NCBI GenBank assembly: GCA_023807065.1
Contig: JAJJLU010003936.1
Coordinates: 1 to 23,671 of the forward strand
Direction of reading: 5' to 3'
Source of the DNA: Isotricha intestinalis
Taxonomy: Eukaryota; Ciliophora; Litostomatea; Vestibuliferida; Isotrichidae
DNA: 23,671 bases
In this document: positions 16,026 to 23,671 of the stretch, piece after piece
How positions within the stretch are numbered: position 1 is the stretch's first letter
How the letters are laid out: each line of letters starts with the position of its first letter
Notes under the pieces: model-generated
Seen by the model: the letters and a program-made list of their open reading frames with translations, nothing else
Databases searched by the model: none
Told to the model about the DNA's origin: nothing
Program-made: the position numbers and the translations under genes

Positions 16026-16937
16026 ATGGAAAAAGAATTTAAACTAAATAAAAATAAAATAATAAAAGCTCATGAAGCTGGAATTCCAAAAATATCATTA
16101 TTACCATCAAAAAGAATAATATCAATATCAAATGATTTATCAATAAAAATATGGGATGAAAATTTTAATTTACTTCAAAAAATAAATGATGCTCATAATG
16201 AATATATAACATATATAGAAATAGAAAATGAAAATAATTTTATAACATGTTCTGATGATAGAAGTATAAGATTTTGGAGTAAAAAAAATAATATTTATTC
16301 TTTAAAAGAAACAATTATCGAAGCTCATAAATCAGGAATTTTAAAAATAAAATATACAAAAAATAAAAAATATTTAATCTCATGTTCTGAAGATGAAACA
16401 ATTAAAATTTGGGAAAAAAAAAATATGAATAATAAACATGAATGTGTATTAATTATTCAATTTCAATTTTGGATTTTTTCAATAATGGAAATTCCAGATA
16501 AAAATTTATTATTAATTGCAGGACCATTTCCAACAATTTTTTTTTATAATACAACACAATTTAATTTAAGTTTCTGTATTAATAATGTTAATTGTAGAAC
16601 AAATAATAGTATTGATAGAATTGATAATGATAGAATTATTTTTGGAGGAAGAAAAGATTCCATCATTAAAATTATAAGTTTATCTTTAAAAAAAATCATT
16701 AAAGAAATTTATAATCAAACTTATTGTTGGGGAGTTTTAGTTATTAAACATCTTCATGTTTTCCTTGTTGGAGGTTATAATTCTTGTGATATTAAAGTTT
16801 ATCATTCTGATAATTATAATTTAATTTATAATGTCATTAATGCTCATAATAAAGGTATTTATGGATTTACTTTAATTAATGAAAATTGTGTTTCTTCTTA
16901 TTCTTTAGATGGAACTATTAGACTATGGAATTTTTAA
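16026..16937 (+). CDS. Stand-alone WD40-repeat beta-propeller protein
   Basis: This encodes 303 residues, the size of one seven-bladed propeller and little else. Clear WD units are ISNDLSIKIWD (about 38-48), CSDDRSIRFWS (80-90), CSEDETIKIWE (122-132), and the closing SLDGTIRLWNF at the very C-terminus. Each has the preceding GH-like dipeptide as AH (AHEAG, AHNEY, AHKSG, AHNKG). Blades 4 to 6 are degenerate (GGRKDSIIKI and GGYNSCDIKVY mark two of them). The last strand ends at the stop, so blade closure uses the N-terminal strand in the usual way. WD40 propellers are protein-interaction platforms; no domain here shows which complex. No intron is evident. Confidence 0.9.
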   Translation: MEKEFKLNKNKIIKAHEAGIPKISLLPSKRIISISNDLSIKIWDENFNLLQKINDAHNEYITYIEIENENNFITCSDDRSIRFWSKKNNIYSLKETIIEAHKSGILKIKYTKNKKYLISCSEDETIKIWEKKNMNNKHECVLIIQFQFWIFSIMEIPDKNLLLIAGPFPTIFFYNTTQFNLSFCINNVNCRTNNSIDRIDNDRIIFGGRKDSIIKIISLSLKKIIKEIYNQTYCWGVLVIKHLHVFLVGGYNSCDIKVYHSDNYNLIYNVINAHNKGIYGFTLINENCVSSYSLDGTIRLWNF

Positions 16938-17110
16938 AATATTTATAATATTATTGAATAATATATTTAAAAAAAATAATATATGTTTTTGATAATAATT
17001 AATTAAATCATAAAAAAAAGAAAAAGTAATTAATGATAATGTCTTATTCTTAAAATAAAATAAAAAAAAAGATGAAAAATCTAAAATAAACAATTTATTA
17101 ATAAAAAAAT
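16938..17110. other. Intergenic spacer, nothing seen
   Basis: 173 nt of A/T-rich sequence after the WD40 stop, up to the GC-richer structured segment. No frame or repeat is evident. Confidence 0.45.
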
Positions 17111-17239
17111 GTGGGTAGGGACTTAAATGAGGAGGATTCTTTCTCTTCCATTATATTTATTTTTCCTACATAGGATTATATATATTATGCTTAATTTTAA
17201 TTATATTAATTTGAGCATGGCATAAGTCCCAACTCCCAC
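17111..17239 (+). ncRNA. Candidate structured non-coding RNA (about 130-150 nt)
   Basis: This stretch is much richer in G and C than anything around it and has no reading frame. Its ends pair strongly: GTGGG (17111-17115) with CCCAC (17235-17239) and GGGACTTA (17118-17125) with TAAGTCCC (17223-17230), 13 bp around a small TA/AACT internal loop. Inside are ATGAGGAG (17127-17134) with CTCTTCCAT (17143-17151, one bulge), TCCT/AGGA with loop ACAT (17164-17175), and ATGCT (17187-17191) with AGCAT (17214-17218), giving a multi-branched fold. A T7 run (about 17257-17263) after GGTTCAATG could end a Pol III transcript. I compared it by eye with U1, U2, U4, U5, U6, SRP, RNase P and telomerase RNA and found no convincing match. 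Strand is assumed; the fold also works on the other strand. Confidence 0.45.
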
Positions 17240-17241
17240 GT

Positions 17242-17617
17242 GAGCATGGTTCAATGTTTTTTTATTTTAATTTTGAAAGATTTGAAATTTTGAAAGATTG
17301 GAGATAATTTAAGATAATTCATATTATTATTATTAATAGAGATAATTATAGAAATAGATATTAAATTAACATTAAATTAAATTATTATTTGATATATTAG
17401 TTAAACTGAAATTAAAATTTTGAATATTAAATTAAATTAAGTTTTGAAATGTTAAATCAATCAATTGAATATGAAATTTTCTGAAATGAAATGATGTTGA
17501 AACAATTTCAAGATGTTCATTAAATTATTTTTTTATTTTGTTTTATATTATTTCATATTAGTTTAAAGAAATGAAATTAAAATTTTTGCGTACGCTTTTT
17601 ACATTGAACCCATGCTC
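17242..17617. repeat. Long-range inverted repeat with GC-rich arms
   Basis: The left arm GAGCATGGTTCAATGT (17242-17257) is matched by the reverse-complement arm 17601-17617, which differs only by one extra C. The arms lie 343 nt apart. A further GAGCATGG sits at 17213-17220. The right arm follows the palindrome GCGTACGC (17588-17595), itself notable in such AT-rich DNA. The space between is A/T-rich without a reading frame. It could be the terminal inverted repeats of a small non-autonomous transposon, or the closing stem of a larger RNA that includes the 17111-17239 domain. No target-site duplication is visible. Confidence 0.75.
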
Positions 17618-18369
17618 ATACTTTAAAATATTAATTTCCTTATATCATTATTGTATTTATTCAAATTTTTTTATGGGAGAAAATAAATAATTTTATCACT
17701 TATTATATTTTTTTTATTTTTTTTATTTTTCTTAAATTAAAAATCATTAATTTCAATAATAAGAAATAATTATAGTTGAATTAAAAAATTAAGGGTGATT
17801 AATGAATGAAAATTAATGAAAAATATTATTGAAATATTTAAAAATATCTAAATATTATAATCAAATTATGAAATGGAAATTCAATTCACATCAATAATTA
17901 ATACACTATTAATAAAATAATTAATTTTATTTAAAGTAAATGTAAAAGTGATTTAGCTAAATAATATTTTAACATTTAAAAAATAATTGGATAATAAAAA
18001 CATCAATGAATAATTAAAAATCATTGAAATCAAATAATACAGAAAAAGATTTAGCATGAAACTAAACTTATTATTTATTTAATATTGGACAAATTGTAAT
18101 TTTTTAATAGAAAAAATTAGAAAAATTAATGTTTTTTTTTAAAGAATTATTTATTTTATTTTTAAAAAAATATTAAATTATTTTATTTTTTATATGTTTT
18201 AAATATATTTTAAATTTAAAAATATCTAAAAAACCATTCAACCCAAATATCATTGAAAAGCAAAATAAATAAAAAAACCTCCCAAAAACCTAAAAAAAAG
18301 AAAAAAAAACTAATAAGAAAATAAACAAAAGAAAAAACAAAATATAAAATAAACTTAAAATAACATTTA
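17618..18369. other. 750-nt intergenic region downstream of the TTLL gene, no gene seen
   Basis: This is A/T-rich with stops in every frame at about random density. A short pair TCAATGA/TCATTGA lies near 18003-18027. From 18216 to 18300 the + strand has several C runs; read on the TTLL (-) strand this is a G/T-rich 3' flank after a T-rich tract. It most likely holds the TTLL 3' UTR. Confidence 0.45.
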
Positions 18370-18372
18370 CTA
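18367..18372 (-). terminator. Tandem translation stop TAG-TAA of the TTLL gene
   Basis: Read on the minus strand, the TTLL frame ends AAT-AAT-TAG-TAA. It is the only gene in the window whose first stop is TAG, and that TAG is backed up by an immediate in-frame TAA. Confidence 0.85.
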
Positions 18373-20970
18373 ATTATTAATATTACATAAAAATTCGAAA
18401 ACATTTTCATGATCAGTAAACCCATCTAATTTATATTTAGAAATATATAAATTATTATTTTTATCAAAACATGAATCATCATAAACAGTATTAAAAATTT
18501 TATCAATAGTTAATCTTAAAGCATCATCAAACATTCTAGGAACTAATTTTTCAATAACAGGAGAAGAAATTCCTAATCCAGGATTAGAATTAATTTCTAA
18601 AATCCAAGGTTTAAAATCATTATCAATAATAAAATCATATCCAAACACTTCAAAACATAAAACATTATTATTTTTCAAAAATTTTTTTCCAACTGAATTC
18701 ATTGATATTTTAATTAAATATTTCATATCATTTATTAATTCATCAAATTTCATTAAAGGAATGTTTTCACTTTGTAAAAATAATTTAAAATCATTATATG
18801 ACATTTCATTTCCAAATTCATATTTTTCAAATTTATTACTCTTTTTTTGAAGAGAATGATTTGTTATATGAATAAATTTATTTGTGTTTTTTAAATCATA
18901 TTTTAAGGAACTTCCTTTTAAATGACCTTCTCTACAATAAAATACATTTAAATTTGAATCTACTAATACATAACATCTTAAATCAAATTTACGTTTTTTA
19001 TATAATAATGGGTTATCTAAATATTTTTGAAGAACTATAGAATGTGATATATACATTGAATTTGTTTTTTTCTTCTTTTTTTCCTCTTCTTCTATATTTT
19101 CTATTGTTGGATTTTGATTATTATTATTTAATGAATTATTATTATTTAAATTATTATCTTTTTCTTCTTCATTATTTTCACTTTCTTCATCAAAATCTTC
19201 AATTAGGAATTTTTTATCAACTCCTTTAAACATTTTTTTACAATGTTTAACAATATCATCATAATTATTTGAAATTTCAATACACATTCCTTTATATAAA
19301 TCAGTAGGTTTTAAAATCCAATAATTTTTTTCACTGAAGAAATGTTTATCAATAAATATAGGAGTATTTTTAGTTTCAGAGAAATTTTTATCAAAACCAA
19401 ATAAATCAAAATATTTTTTATTAGTAATAAAATCTCTTTCAGAATTATTAAAATTATTATTTTGAATTAATTGAAAAATTTCATTCAAAGAATCAAAACT
19501 TTCATTAATTCTACTAATATGAATAATAATAGTGAAAGGAATAAAATTAAAAACATTTAAATTTACTTTATCACAATATTGAATTAAATTAATAAATAAA
19601 TTTTTTTTATTTCCAATTTCATAATTTCTTTCAAATAAATTTACACATTTTAATTTTTTCATTGGTAAATTTGGATCATGTTTAAATTGTTTAAAATGAA
19701 CTTTATTTGAATAATATTTCCAATAAAAATTTATTGTTGGAATTTCAGGTGAATTTTGATTAATTACATTCTCCCAATTTTTTCTATGAGTAAAATATTC
19801 TGTTAATTGATTACTATACATTTTATTTATATAATAATAAAATGTATTTGTAGGATTATTTATATTTTGATTTAATGGAAATTCTATTAATTTATAATTT
19901 AATCTCTTTTCATATTCTTCTCTTTTTATAAATTTATTTTTTAAAGTTTCTATTATTTGATGAGGAATTGTTTTTTCTGGAACTACTATTTTTATTTTTT
20001 TTTGTTCTTTTTGATTATTTTTTTTTGGATTTTCTATTATTTTTTTTGTCATATTTGATATTGTATTCAATAAAGAATTTTTATTTTCTTCTAAATTATT
20101 CTTTATTTTTTCTCTATTTATAAAATTAAAACTTCTTTTTGTTTTACATGTATTATTCATTTTATAATTTAATATATCATTTTTACTATTATTATAATTA
20201 TTATTATCTGTTTTATTATTATTTTTATTATTTTCTGTTTTATAATTATTATTATTTTCTGTTTTATTTATTTCAATATTTGAATTAATATTATTTTCTA
20301 CATATTCAATTATTTTTTCTTTAATTTCTTCTGGTTTTACATTTTCATTTTTAAATAAATTTCTTTCTGAAGAATCATCAAATTTATTTACTTTAATATT
20401 AGCACTTTTATATAAATTTAACGAATTTTCAACTAATAATCTTTTATTAAATTTATTTTTATTAGGAAAAAAACTTTCATTTTTTTCAACAATATTTCCA
20501 CTTTTATTTAAAATACATTCTTCTAAATTTGCTAAAGTTCTTTTTAACATTTTTTTACTTGCATCATTTTTATCGTAATTATTTTTTCCTAAAGATATTT
20601 TATTATCATGAAATAAAGGATTAATAACTTTTTTAATTGAAAGTGAAAGAGGAATTCTAGTAAAATTTCTATTTATATTATTATTACTCAATTGAAAATT
20701 AGGTAAATTTAAAAAATAATTATTTTCAACTTGATTTAAATTTGAATTTGAAAAAGAATTCATTTGAGTAACTTGTTCTATTTTATTTTGAGGAAATTTA
20801 TTTCTAGTTGTTTTTTCATATCTTTTATTAGGAACTATTTTTGAAACTGTTATTAATTTTAAAAATATATTATTATATTCTACCATTGGATCATTTGGTG
20901 TTGGATGATTTGATTTTTTCACTGTTGTTCTTTGAACTATTTTATATACATTATTTAATTCTGGAAGCAT
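18370..20970 (-). CDS. Tubulin tyrosine ligase-like (TTLL) protein, probable tubulin glutamylase/glycylase
   Basis: This encodes 866 residues. Residues 1-360 are Asn/Lys-rich and probably disordered, with a short KTENN-type repeat at 236-260. The TTL ATP-grasp domain spans about 440-830. Visible in order are YWILKPTDLYKG (550-561, ATP-binding Lys), LQKYLDNPLL (647-656), KRKFDLRCYVLV (659-670), HITNHSLQKK (701-710), CFEVFGYDFIID (772-783) and PWILEINSNPG (788-798). The Mg-binding Asp, Glu and Asn (D779, E792, N794) are present, so the enzyme should be active. An acidic/Asn/Lys insertion of about 50 residues (592-640) enlarges the loop before LQKY. In the family, TTLLs add Glu, Gly or Tyr to tubulin tails in cilia and cortical microtubules; which one cannot be told here. 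It stops at TAG (18372-18370), followed directly by TAA. Confidence 0.9.
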   Translation of the reverse strand: MLPELNNVYKIVQRTTVKKSNHPTPNDPMVEYNNIFLKLITVSKIVPNKRYEKTTRNKFPQNKIEQVTQMNSFSNSNLNQVENNYFLNLPNFQLSNNNINRNFTRIPLSLSIKKVINPLFHDNKISLGKNNYDKNDASKKMLKRTLANLEECILNKSGNIVEKNESFFPNKNKFNKRLLVENSLNLYKSANIKVNKFDDSSERNLFKNENVKPEEIKEKIIEYVENNINSNIEINKTENNNNYKTENNKNNNKTDNNNYNNSKNDILNYKMNNTCKTKRSFNFINREKIKNNLEENKNSLLNTISNMTKKIIENPKKNNQKEQKKIKIVVPEKTIPHQIIETLKNKFIKREEYEKRLNYKLIEFPLNQNINNPTNTFYYYINKMYSNQLTEYFTHRKNWENVINQNSPEIPTINFYWKYYSNKVHFKQFKHDPNLPMKKLKCVNLFERNYEIGNKKNLFINLIQYCDKVNLNVFNFIPFTIIIHISRINESFDSLNEIFQLIQNNNFNNSERDFITNKKYFDLFGFDKNFSETKNTPIFIDKHFFSEKNYWILKPTDLYKGMCIEISNNYDDIVKHCKKMFKGVDKKFLIEDFDEESENNEEEKDNNLNNNNSLNNNNQNPTIENIEEEEKKKKKTNSMYISHSIVLQKYLDNPLLYKKRKFDLRCYVLVDSNLNVFYCREGHLKGSSLKYDLKNTNKFIHITNHSLQKKSNKFEKYEFGNEMSYNDFKLFLQSENIPLMKFDELINDMKYLIKISMNSVGKKFLKNNNVLCFEVFGYDFIIDNDFKPWILEINSNPGLGISSPVIEKLVPRMFDDALRLTIDKIFNTVYDDSCFDKNNNLYISKYKLDGFTDHENVFEFLCNINN

Positions 20971-21273
20971 TTTTTTTAATTTTTAAATAATAAAACTGAT
21001 TATATTTATTTATTTAAAAAAAAATTATTAATCAAGGAATTAAATTTATAAATGAAAAATTTATTTATTTAATAATATATTAACTATAAATTAGTAAAAA
21101 ATATCAATTCAAATCACATTTTTATTTTTTATATTAATTACTTATCAAATGAATAAATTTATTTTAAAACATATATATCATTGGGAAATTCTTTCCTCGA
21201 AATGAAAAACTATATATTATTAAACTATACTCATAAAATAATAATAATTATTATTTACCATACTTGGAAATGT
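20971..21273. other. 303-nt intergenic region, only a small hairpin seen
   Basis: It lies between the PUF stop and the TTLL start, both minus strand. It is A/T-rich except for a short segment near 21182-21200 (GGGAAATTCTTTCC, which can form a 5-bp hairpin). No frame is evident. It should contain the TTLL promoter and the PUF 3' UTR. Confidence 0.45.
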
Positions 21274-23232
21274 TTACTCTAAATTATTATAATCATTAGT
21301 ATTACTATTATCATAATTGTTTTTATTTAAAGGTTTATGATAATATAATTTATTTTTTTGATTAATTGAATTATTTATATTTTTATTTATATTTAATAAT
21401 GGATTAATTCCATTTAATTTATTTACATCAGTCTTGTTTTCATCAATTATTTTAATATTATTATTATTTATATAATAAGGTGAAATCAAATAATTGTTCA
21501 TTAGGAAAATATTTAAATTTTCGAAATTTTGATTCGAAATATAATTATTATTAATATTTTGATCATAAATATTTTCATTATGATTTTCATAAAGATTTTG
21601 TCCATAAATATTATTAATCATTAAATTAAATTCTTGATATTTTTCACATAATTTAGAAATTAATCTTGCTCCAAAAGATAATTTTTTAATAATATCAATC
21701 CATCCAATAATATGATTAAAAACTTTAATTCTTTTTTCAAAATCAATAATAGGGAAAATTCTTTGAATAATATAATTTCCATATTGATCAGTAATAAGAT
21801 TAAATAAAATATATTCATCATTAATAATTTTATTAAGTAAAATTTGGCTTTCAGCACTTTTATAATAAATAAATTTTTCTAAAACATTAGAAGCATATTT
21901 TTCTTTACATAAAAATAAAAGATTATTAAAAACAACATTTAATAATTTTTTATTAACAAAATCAACATTACATTGAACAACATATTGAATAACATAATTT
22001 CCAAATTGATCACAAATTAATAAAGAACAAAATTTATTAGTTAAATTATATAAAATATTTTTTTGTTGAATAATACCACAATCAAAACATTTTTGAATAA
22101 CACAACAACCATGTTTATCTTTACATAATAAAAAAAAAATATCATATATGGATTTATATAAATTATCATTTGCAGGAAATGGAATTTCACTTACAAATTT
22201 TATTATTATATGACATGAATTATTATCCTTTGATATTTCTTTTATATTTTTTATTATTAAAGAATTTAATATTGTAAAACATTTTAAATAAATTAAATTT
22301 TGATTTTTTTCATTATTATTAAAATGATTATTTTTAATTGATATTATTTCTATATATTTTTGTATTACTCTTGTTCCATAATTTGAAGAAGAAATTTGGA
22401 GAAAATTTTTTGATATTATTAAAGTAAATTTTTCTAAATTTTCTCCATTTAAGTACATTAATAATTTTTGAATTACATAATTTCCAAATAAATCTATACA
22501 CATATTTTCTATATTATTTATTAATGATATAAATAATACATTTGATATTTCTGGATTTTCTTCTATTATTTTTTGAAGTAAACGACATCCTATTTGTCCT
22601 TTTATTAATAATGAAAGATTTTTTATATTATTCATTTTATTCATTTTTTGAATATATTGATTTTGTTTTATTATTTCATTTTCATAATTTATTTTATTGA
22701 ATATATTACTATTTTTTATATTATTATTTATTTGAATATTATTTTTTTCTTTTATTCCTTTTTTTTCATTTAATTTTTTTTCTTTTTTTTCTAAATTATA
22801 TTTCAATTCTTTATTTTCTTCACCAAAATAATTATATAATAAATTTAATTTATTTATATTATTTATATTATCATTATTATATTTTGGATTTATTTCACTT
22901 TTTAAAATAAAATTATTATATCCTTTTTTATCATTTATATTTTGATTAAATTGAAAATGAGATAAATCTTCTTTTTCTTTTTTTTTATTATTATTCTTCA
23001 TTAAAATTCCATTTTTTTTCTTTTTAAATAAACTTTCATTTTCAATTTTATTTTCTTCTTTTTCAATTGTTAATTCATTATAAAATTTTTCATTTTTTAT
23101 TGCTTTTGAAGATAAACATTTCCTTAAAAAATTTCTTTTTAATAATTTTGAAAAATCATCATCTTTAGAAATTTCTTTTTTTGAATTAAAAAAAGATTTT
23201 TCGTTTTTTAAAGAACTTGTTTTATGAATCAT
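21274..23232 (-). CDS. Pumilio/PUF-family RNA-binding protein
   Basis: This encodes 652 residues, ATG to TAA. The N-terminal 200 residues are Lys/Asn/Glu-rich and disordered. Residues about 205-535 form a Pumilio homology domain with eight repeats. The base-reading residues of each (positions 12, 13, 16) are: R1 C216-R217-Q220, R2 N251-Y252-Q255, R3 T287-R288-Q291, R4 C340-H341-I344, R5 C376-C377-Q380, R6 N412-Y413-Q416, R7 S448-N449-E452, R8 N486-Y487-Q490. Using the known code, with R8 reading base 1, this predicts UGUA-N-AUA. The domain should bind 3' UTRs and repress or destabilise mRNAs in the cytoplasm. R4 lacks the usual Gln and so may be unselective. The Asn/Tyr-rich tail (540-652) is disordered. 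A short C-terminal half-repeat (GARLISKL, 521-528) caps the domain. Confidence 0.92.
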   Translation of the reverse strand: MIHKTSSLKNEKSFFNSKKEISKDDDFSKLLKRNFLRKCLSSKAIKNEKFYNELTIEKEENKIENESLFKKKKNGILMKNNNKKKEKEDLSHFQFNQNINDKKGYNNFILKSEINPKYNNDNINNINKLNLLYNYFGEENKELKYNLEKKEKKLNEKKGIKEKNNIQINNNIKNSNIFNKINYENEIIKQNQYIQKMNKMNNIKNLSLLIKGQIGCRLLQKIIEENPEISNVLFISLINNIENMCIDLFGNYVIQKLLMYLNGENLEKFTLIISKNFLQISSSNYGTRVIQKYIEIISIKNNHFNNNEKNQNLIYLKCFTILNSLIIKNIKEISKDNNSCHIIIKFVSEIPFPANDNLYKSIYDIFFLLCKDKHGCCVIQKCFDCGIIQQKNILYNLTNKFCSLLICDQFGNYVIQYVVQCNVDFVNKKLLNVVFNNLLFLCKEKYASNVLEKFIYYKSAESQILLNKIINDEYILFNLITDQYGNYIIQRIFPIIDFEKRIKVFNHIIGWIDIIKKLSFGARLISKLCEKYQEFNLMINNIYGQNLYENHNENIYDQNINNNYISNQNFENLNIFLMNNYLISPYYINNNNIKIIDENKTDVNKLNGINPLLNINKNINNSINQKNKLYYHKPLNKNNYDNSNTNDYNNLE

Positions 23233-23671
23233 TTTTTTATTTAATTAAAATAATAAAAGGAAGTGTTATATACTAAAATCTTTTTTTTTTGTTTTTTTAT
23301 TGATAATCTTTCTTTCTTTTTAAAAATGTTTTTTTTATTTAACAGAAGAAAAATTTTATTTTTGTTATTATTGTGATGTGTAAACAATAAAATCATGAGT
23401 TTTTTTATAATTATTATATATATTAGCTCCATTCATGATTTATTATAAAAAAAATTCATTAATTATTTTTCAATTTTAATTAATTTTTAATAAAATAATC
23501 ATTAAAACATATTTAAAAAAAAAAACAGAAATTTCTTTTTCTTTATTTATATTTTATAATATTTTATCTTTTTGAAAATGTTTTATTTTTTTTTAAATTT
23601 AATTCAAAGGATAATTAAAATAATATTTATAATATTATTTAGTTTAAATTGTTATTTTATTTTATTTATAT
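23233..23671. other. Upstream region of the PUF gene with a 9-bp inverted repeat
   Basis: 439 nt of T-rich sequence (A-rich on the PUF strand) runs to the window edge. A perfect inverted repeat AAATCATGA (23390-23398) and TCATGATTT (23433-23441) lies about 160-210 nt before the PUF ATG. Its inner GAG/CTC can extend the pairing. It may be a regulatory site. A 63-codon open frame here (23241-23432, -) looks like 5' flank rather than a gene. Confidence 0.5.

Noticed and set aside
17205..17260. U6 snRNA-like or tRNA-like match (AGCATGG, GGTTCAA)
   Set aside because: Only short words match; the rest of U6 and any tRNA cloverleaf are absent. No tRNA gene was found anywhere in the window.
17815..18080. 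Apparent coding frame if TAA is read as Gln
   Set aside because: Stops occur about once in nine codons, the density expected by chance here; almost any A/T sequence looks plausible under that reading.
18216..18425. 69-codon hydrophobic frame on - strand overlapping the TTLL end
   Set aside because: It overlaps TTLL codons in another frame and runs into the T-rich 3' flank; composition explains it.
19044..19229. 61-codon frame on + strand
   Set aside because: It is antisense to the acidic insertion of the TTLL gene.
21274..21300. A 15-nt intron (GTAAAC...AAG) spanning the PUF stop that would extend the protein
   Set aside because: It is possible in ciliates with 15-nt introns, but the only supported intron here is 30 nt and the added tail is short and featureless.
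21660..21857. 65-codon frame on - strand
   Set aside because: It is an alternate frame inside the PUF repeats, which are unmistakable in the main frame.
23241..23432. 63-codon frame on - strand upstream of the PUF gene
   Set aside because: No domain; Ile/Lys/Asn composition matches untranslated A/T sequence; more likely 5' flank.

Overview
This window reads as nuclear DNA from a very AT-rich protist (A+T looks well above 80% by eye; not counted). The best guess is the macronuclear genome of a ciliate that uses the standard stop codons, for example a litostome or rumen type. The reasons are: dense genes on both strands with almost no introns; one well-supported 30-nt GT-AG intron; Asn/Lys-rich proteins; a calmodulin-like-domain protein kinase; a long tubulin-ligase-like (TTLL) protein; and a cyclic-nucleotide-binding protein with an internal insertion. 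Of 13 genes with a visible end, 12 stop at TAA, one at TAG (followed at once by TAA) and none at TGA. CDPKs are not known from fungi, which argues against anaerobic gut fungi. The assignment is inference, not proof.

Layout. 1-342 (+) is the 3' end of a CDPK. 622-1653 (-) is an unrecognised basic/Asn-rich protein with one CxxC. 1963-2933 (+) holds a broken coiled-coil gene. 2993-4060 (-) is a probable N-myristoylated Glu-rich coiled-coil protein. 4174-6306 (-) is a double cNMP-binding-domain protein. 6444-7946 (+) is an NBR1-like PB1/ZZ/FW protein. 8041-10020 (-) is a coiled-coil protein with a long disordered tail. 10693-11226 (+) is a small unknown. 11311-12225 (+) is an N-myristoylated Ras/Rab-like GTPase. 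12487-13416 (+) is a RING-H2 protein whose first exon lies before the 30-nt intron. 13545-14550 (-) holds a second broken coiled-coil gene. 14937-15842 (+) is a putative AT-hook nuclear protein. 16026-16937 (+) is a stand-alone WD40 propeller. 16938-18369 is the longest gene-free stretch; it contains a relatively GC-rich, strongly foldable segment (17111-17239) followed by a 16-bp inverted repeat whose second arm lies at 17601-17617. 18370-20970 (-) is a TTLL protein. 21274-23232 (-) is a Pumilio (PUF) RNA-binding protein.

The genes do not form an obvious pathway. Shared themes are membrane and calcium or cyclic-nucleotide signalling (CDPK, cNMP-binding protein, myristoylated GTPase, myristoylated coiled-coil protein), selective autophagy and ubiquitin (NBR1-like, RING), cilia or cytoskeleton (TTLL) and mRNA control (PUF). 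The points most worth follow-up are the structured element at 17.1-17.6 kb, the two decayed genes with internal TAA/TAG stops, the acylated GTPase with a degenerate G3 box, and the PUF protein whose repeat code predicts the classical UGUANAUA site with an odd fourth repeat.
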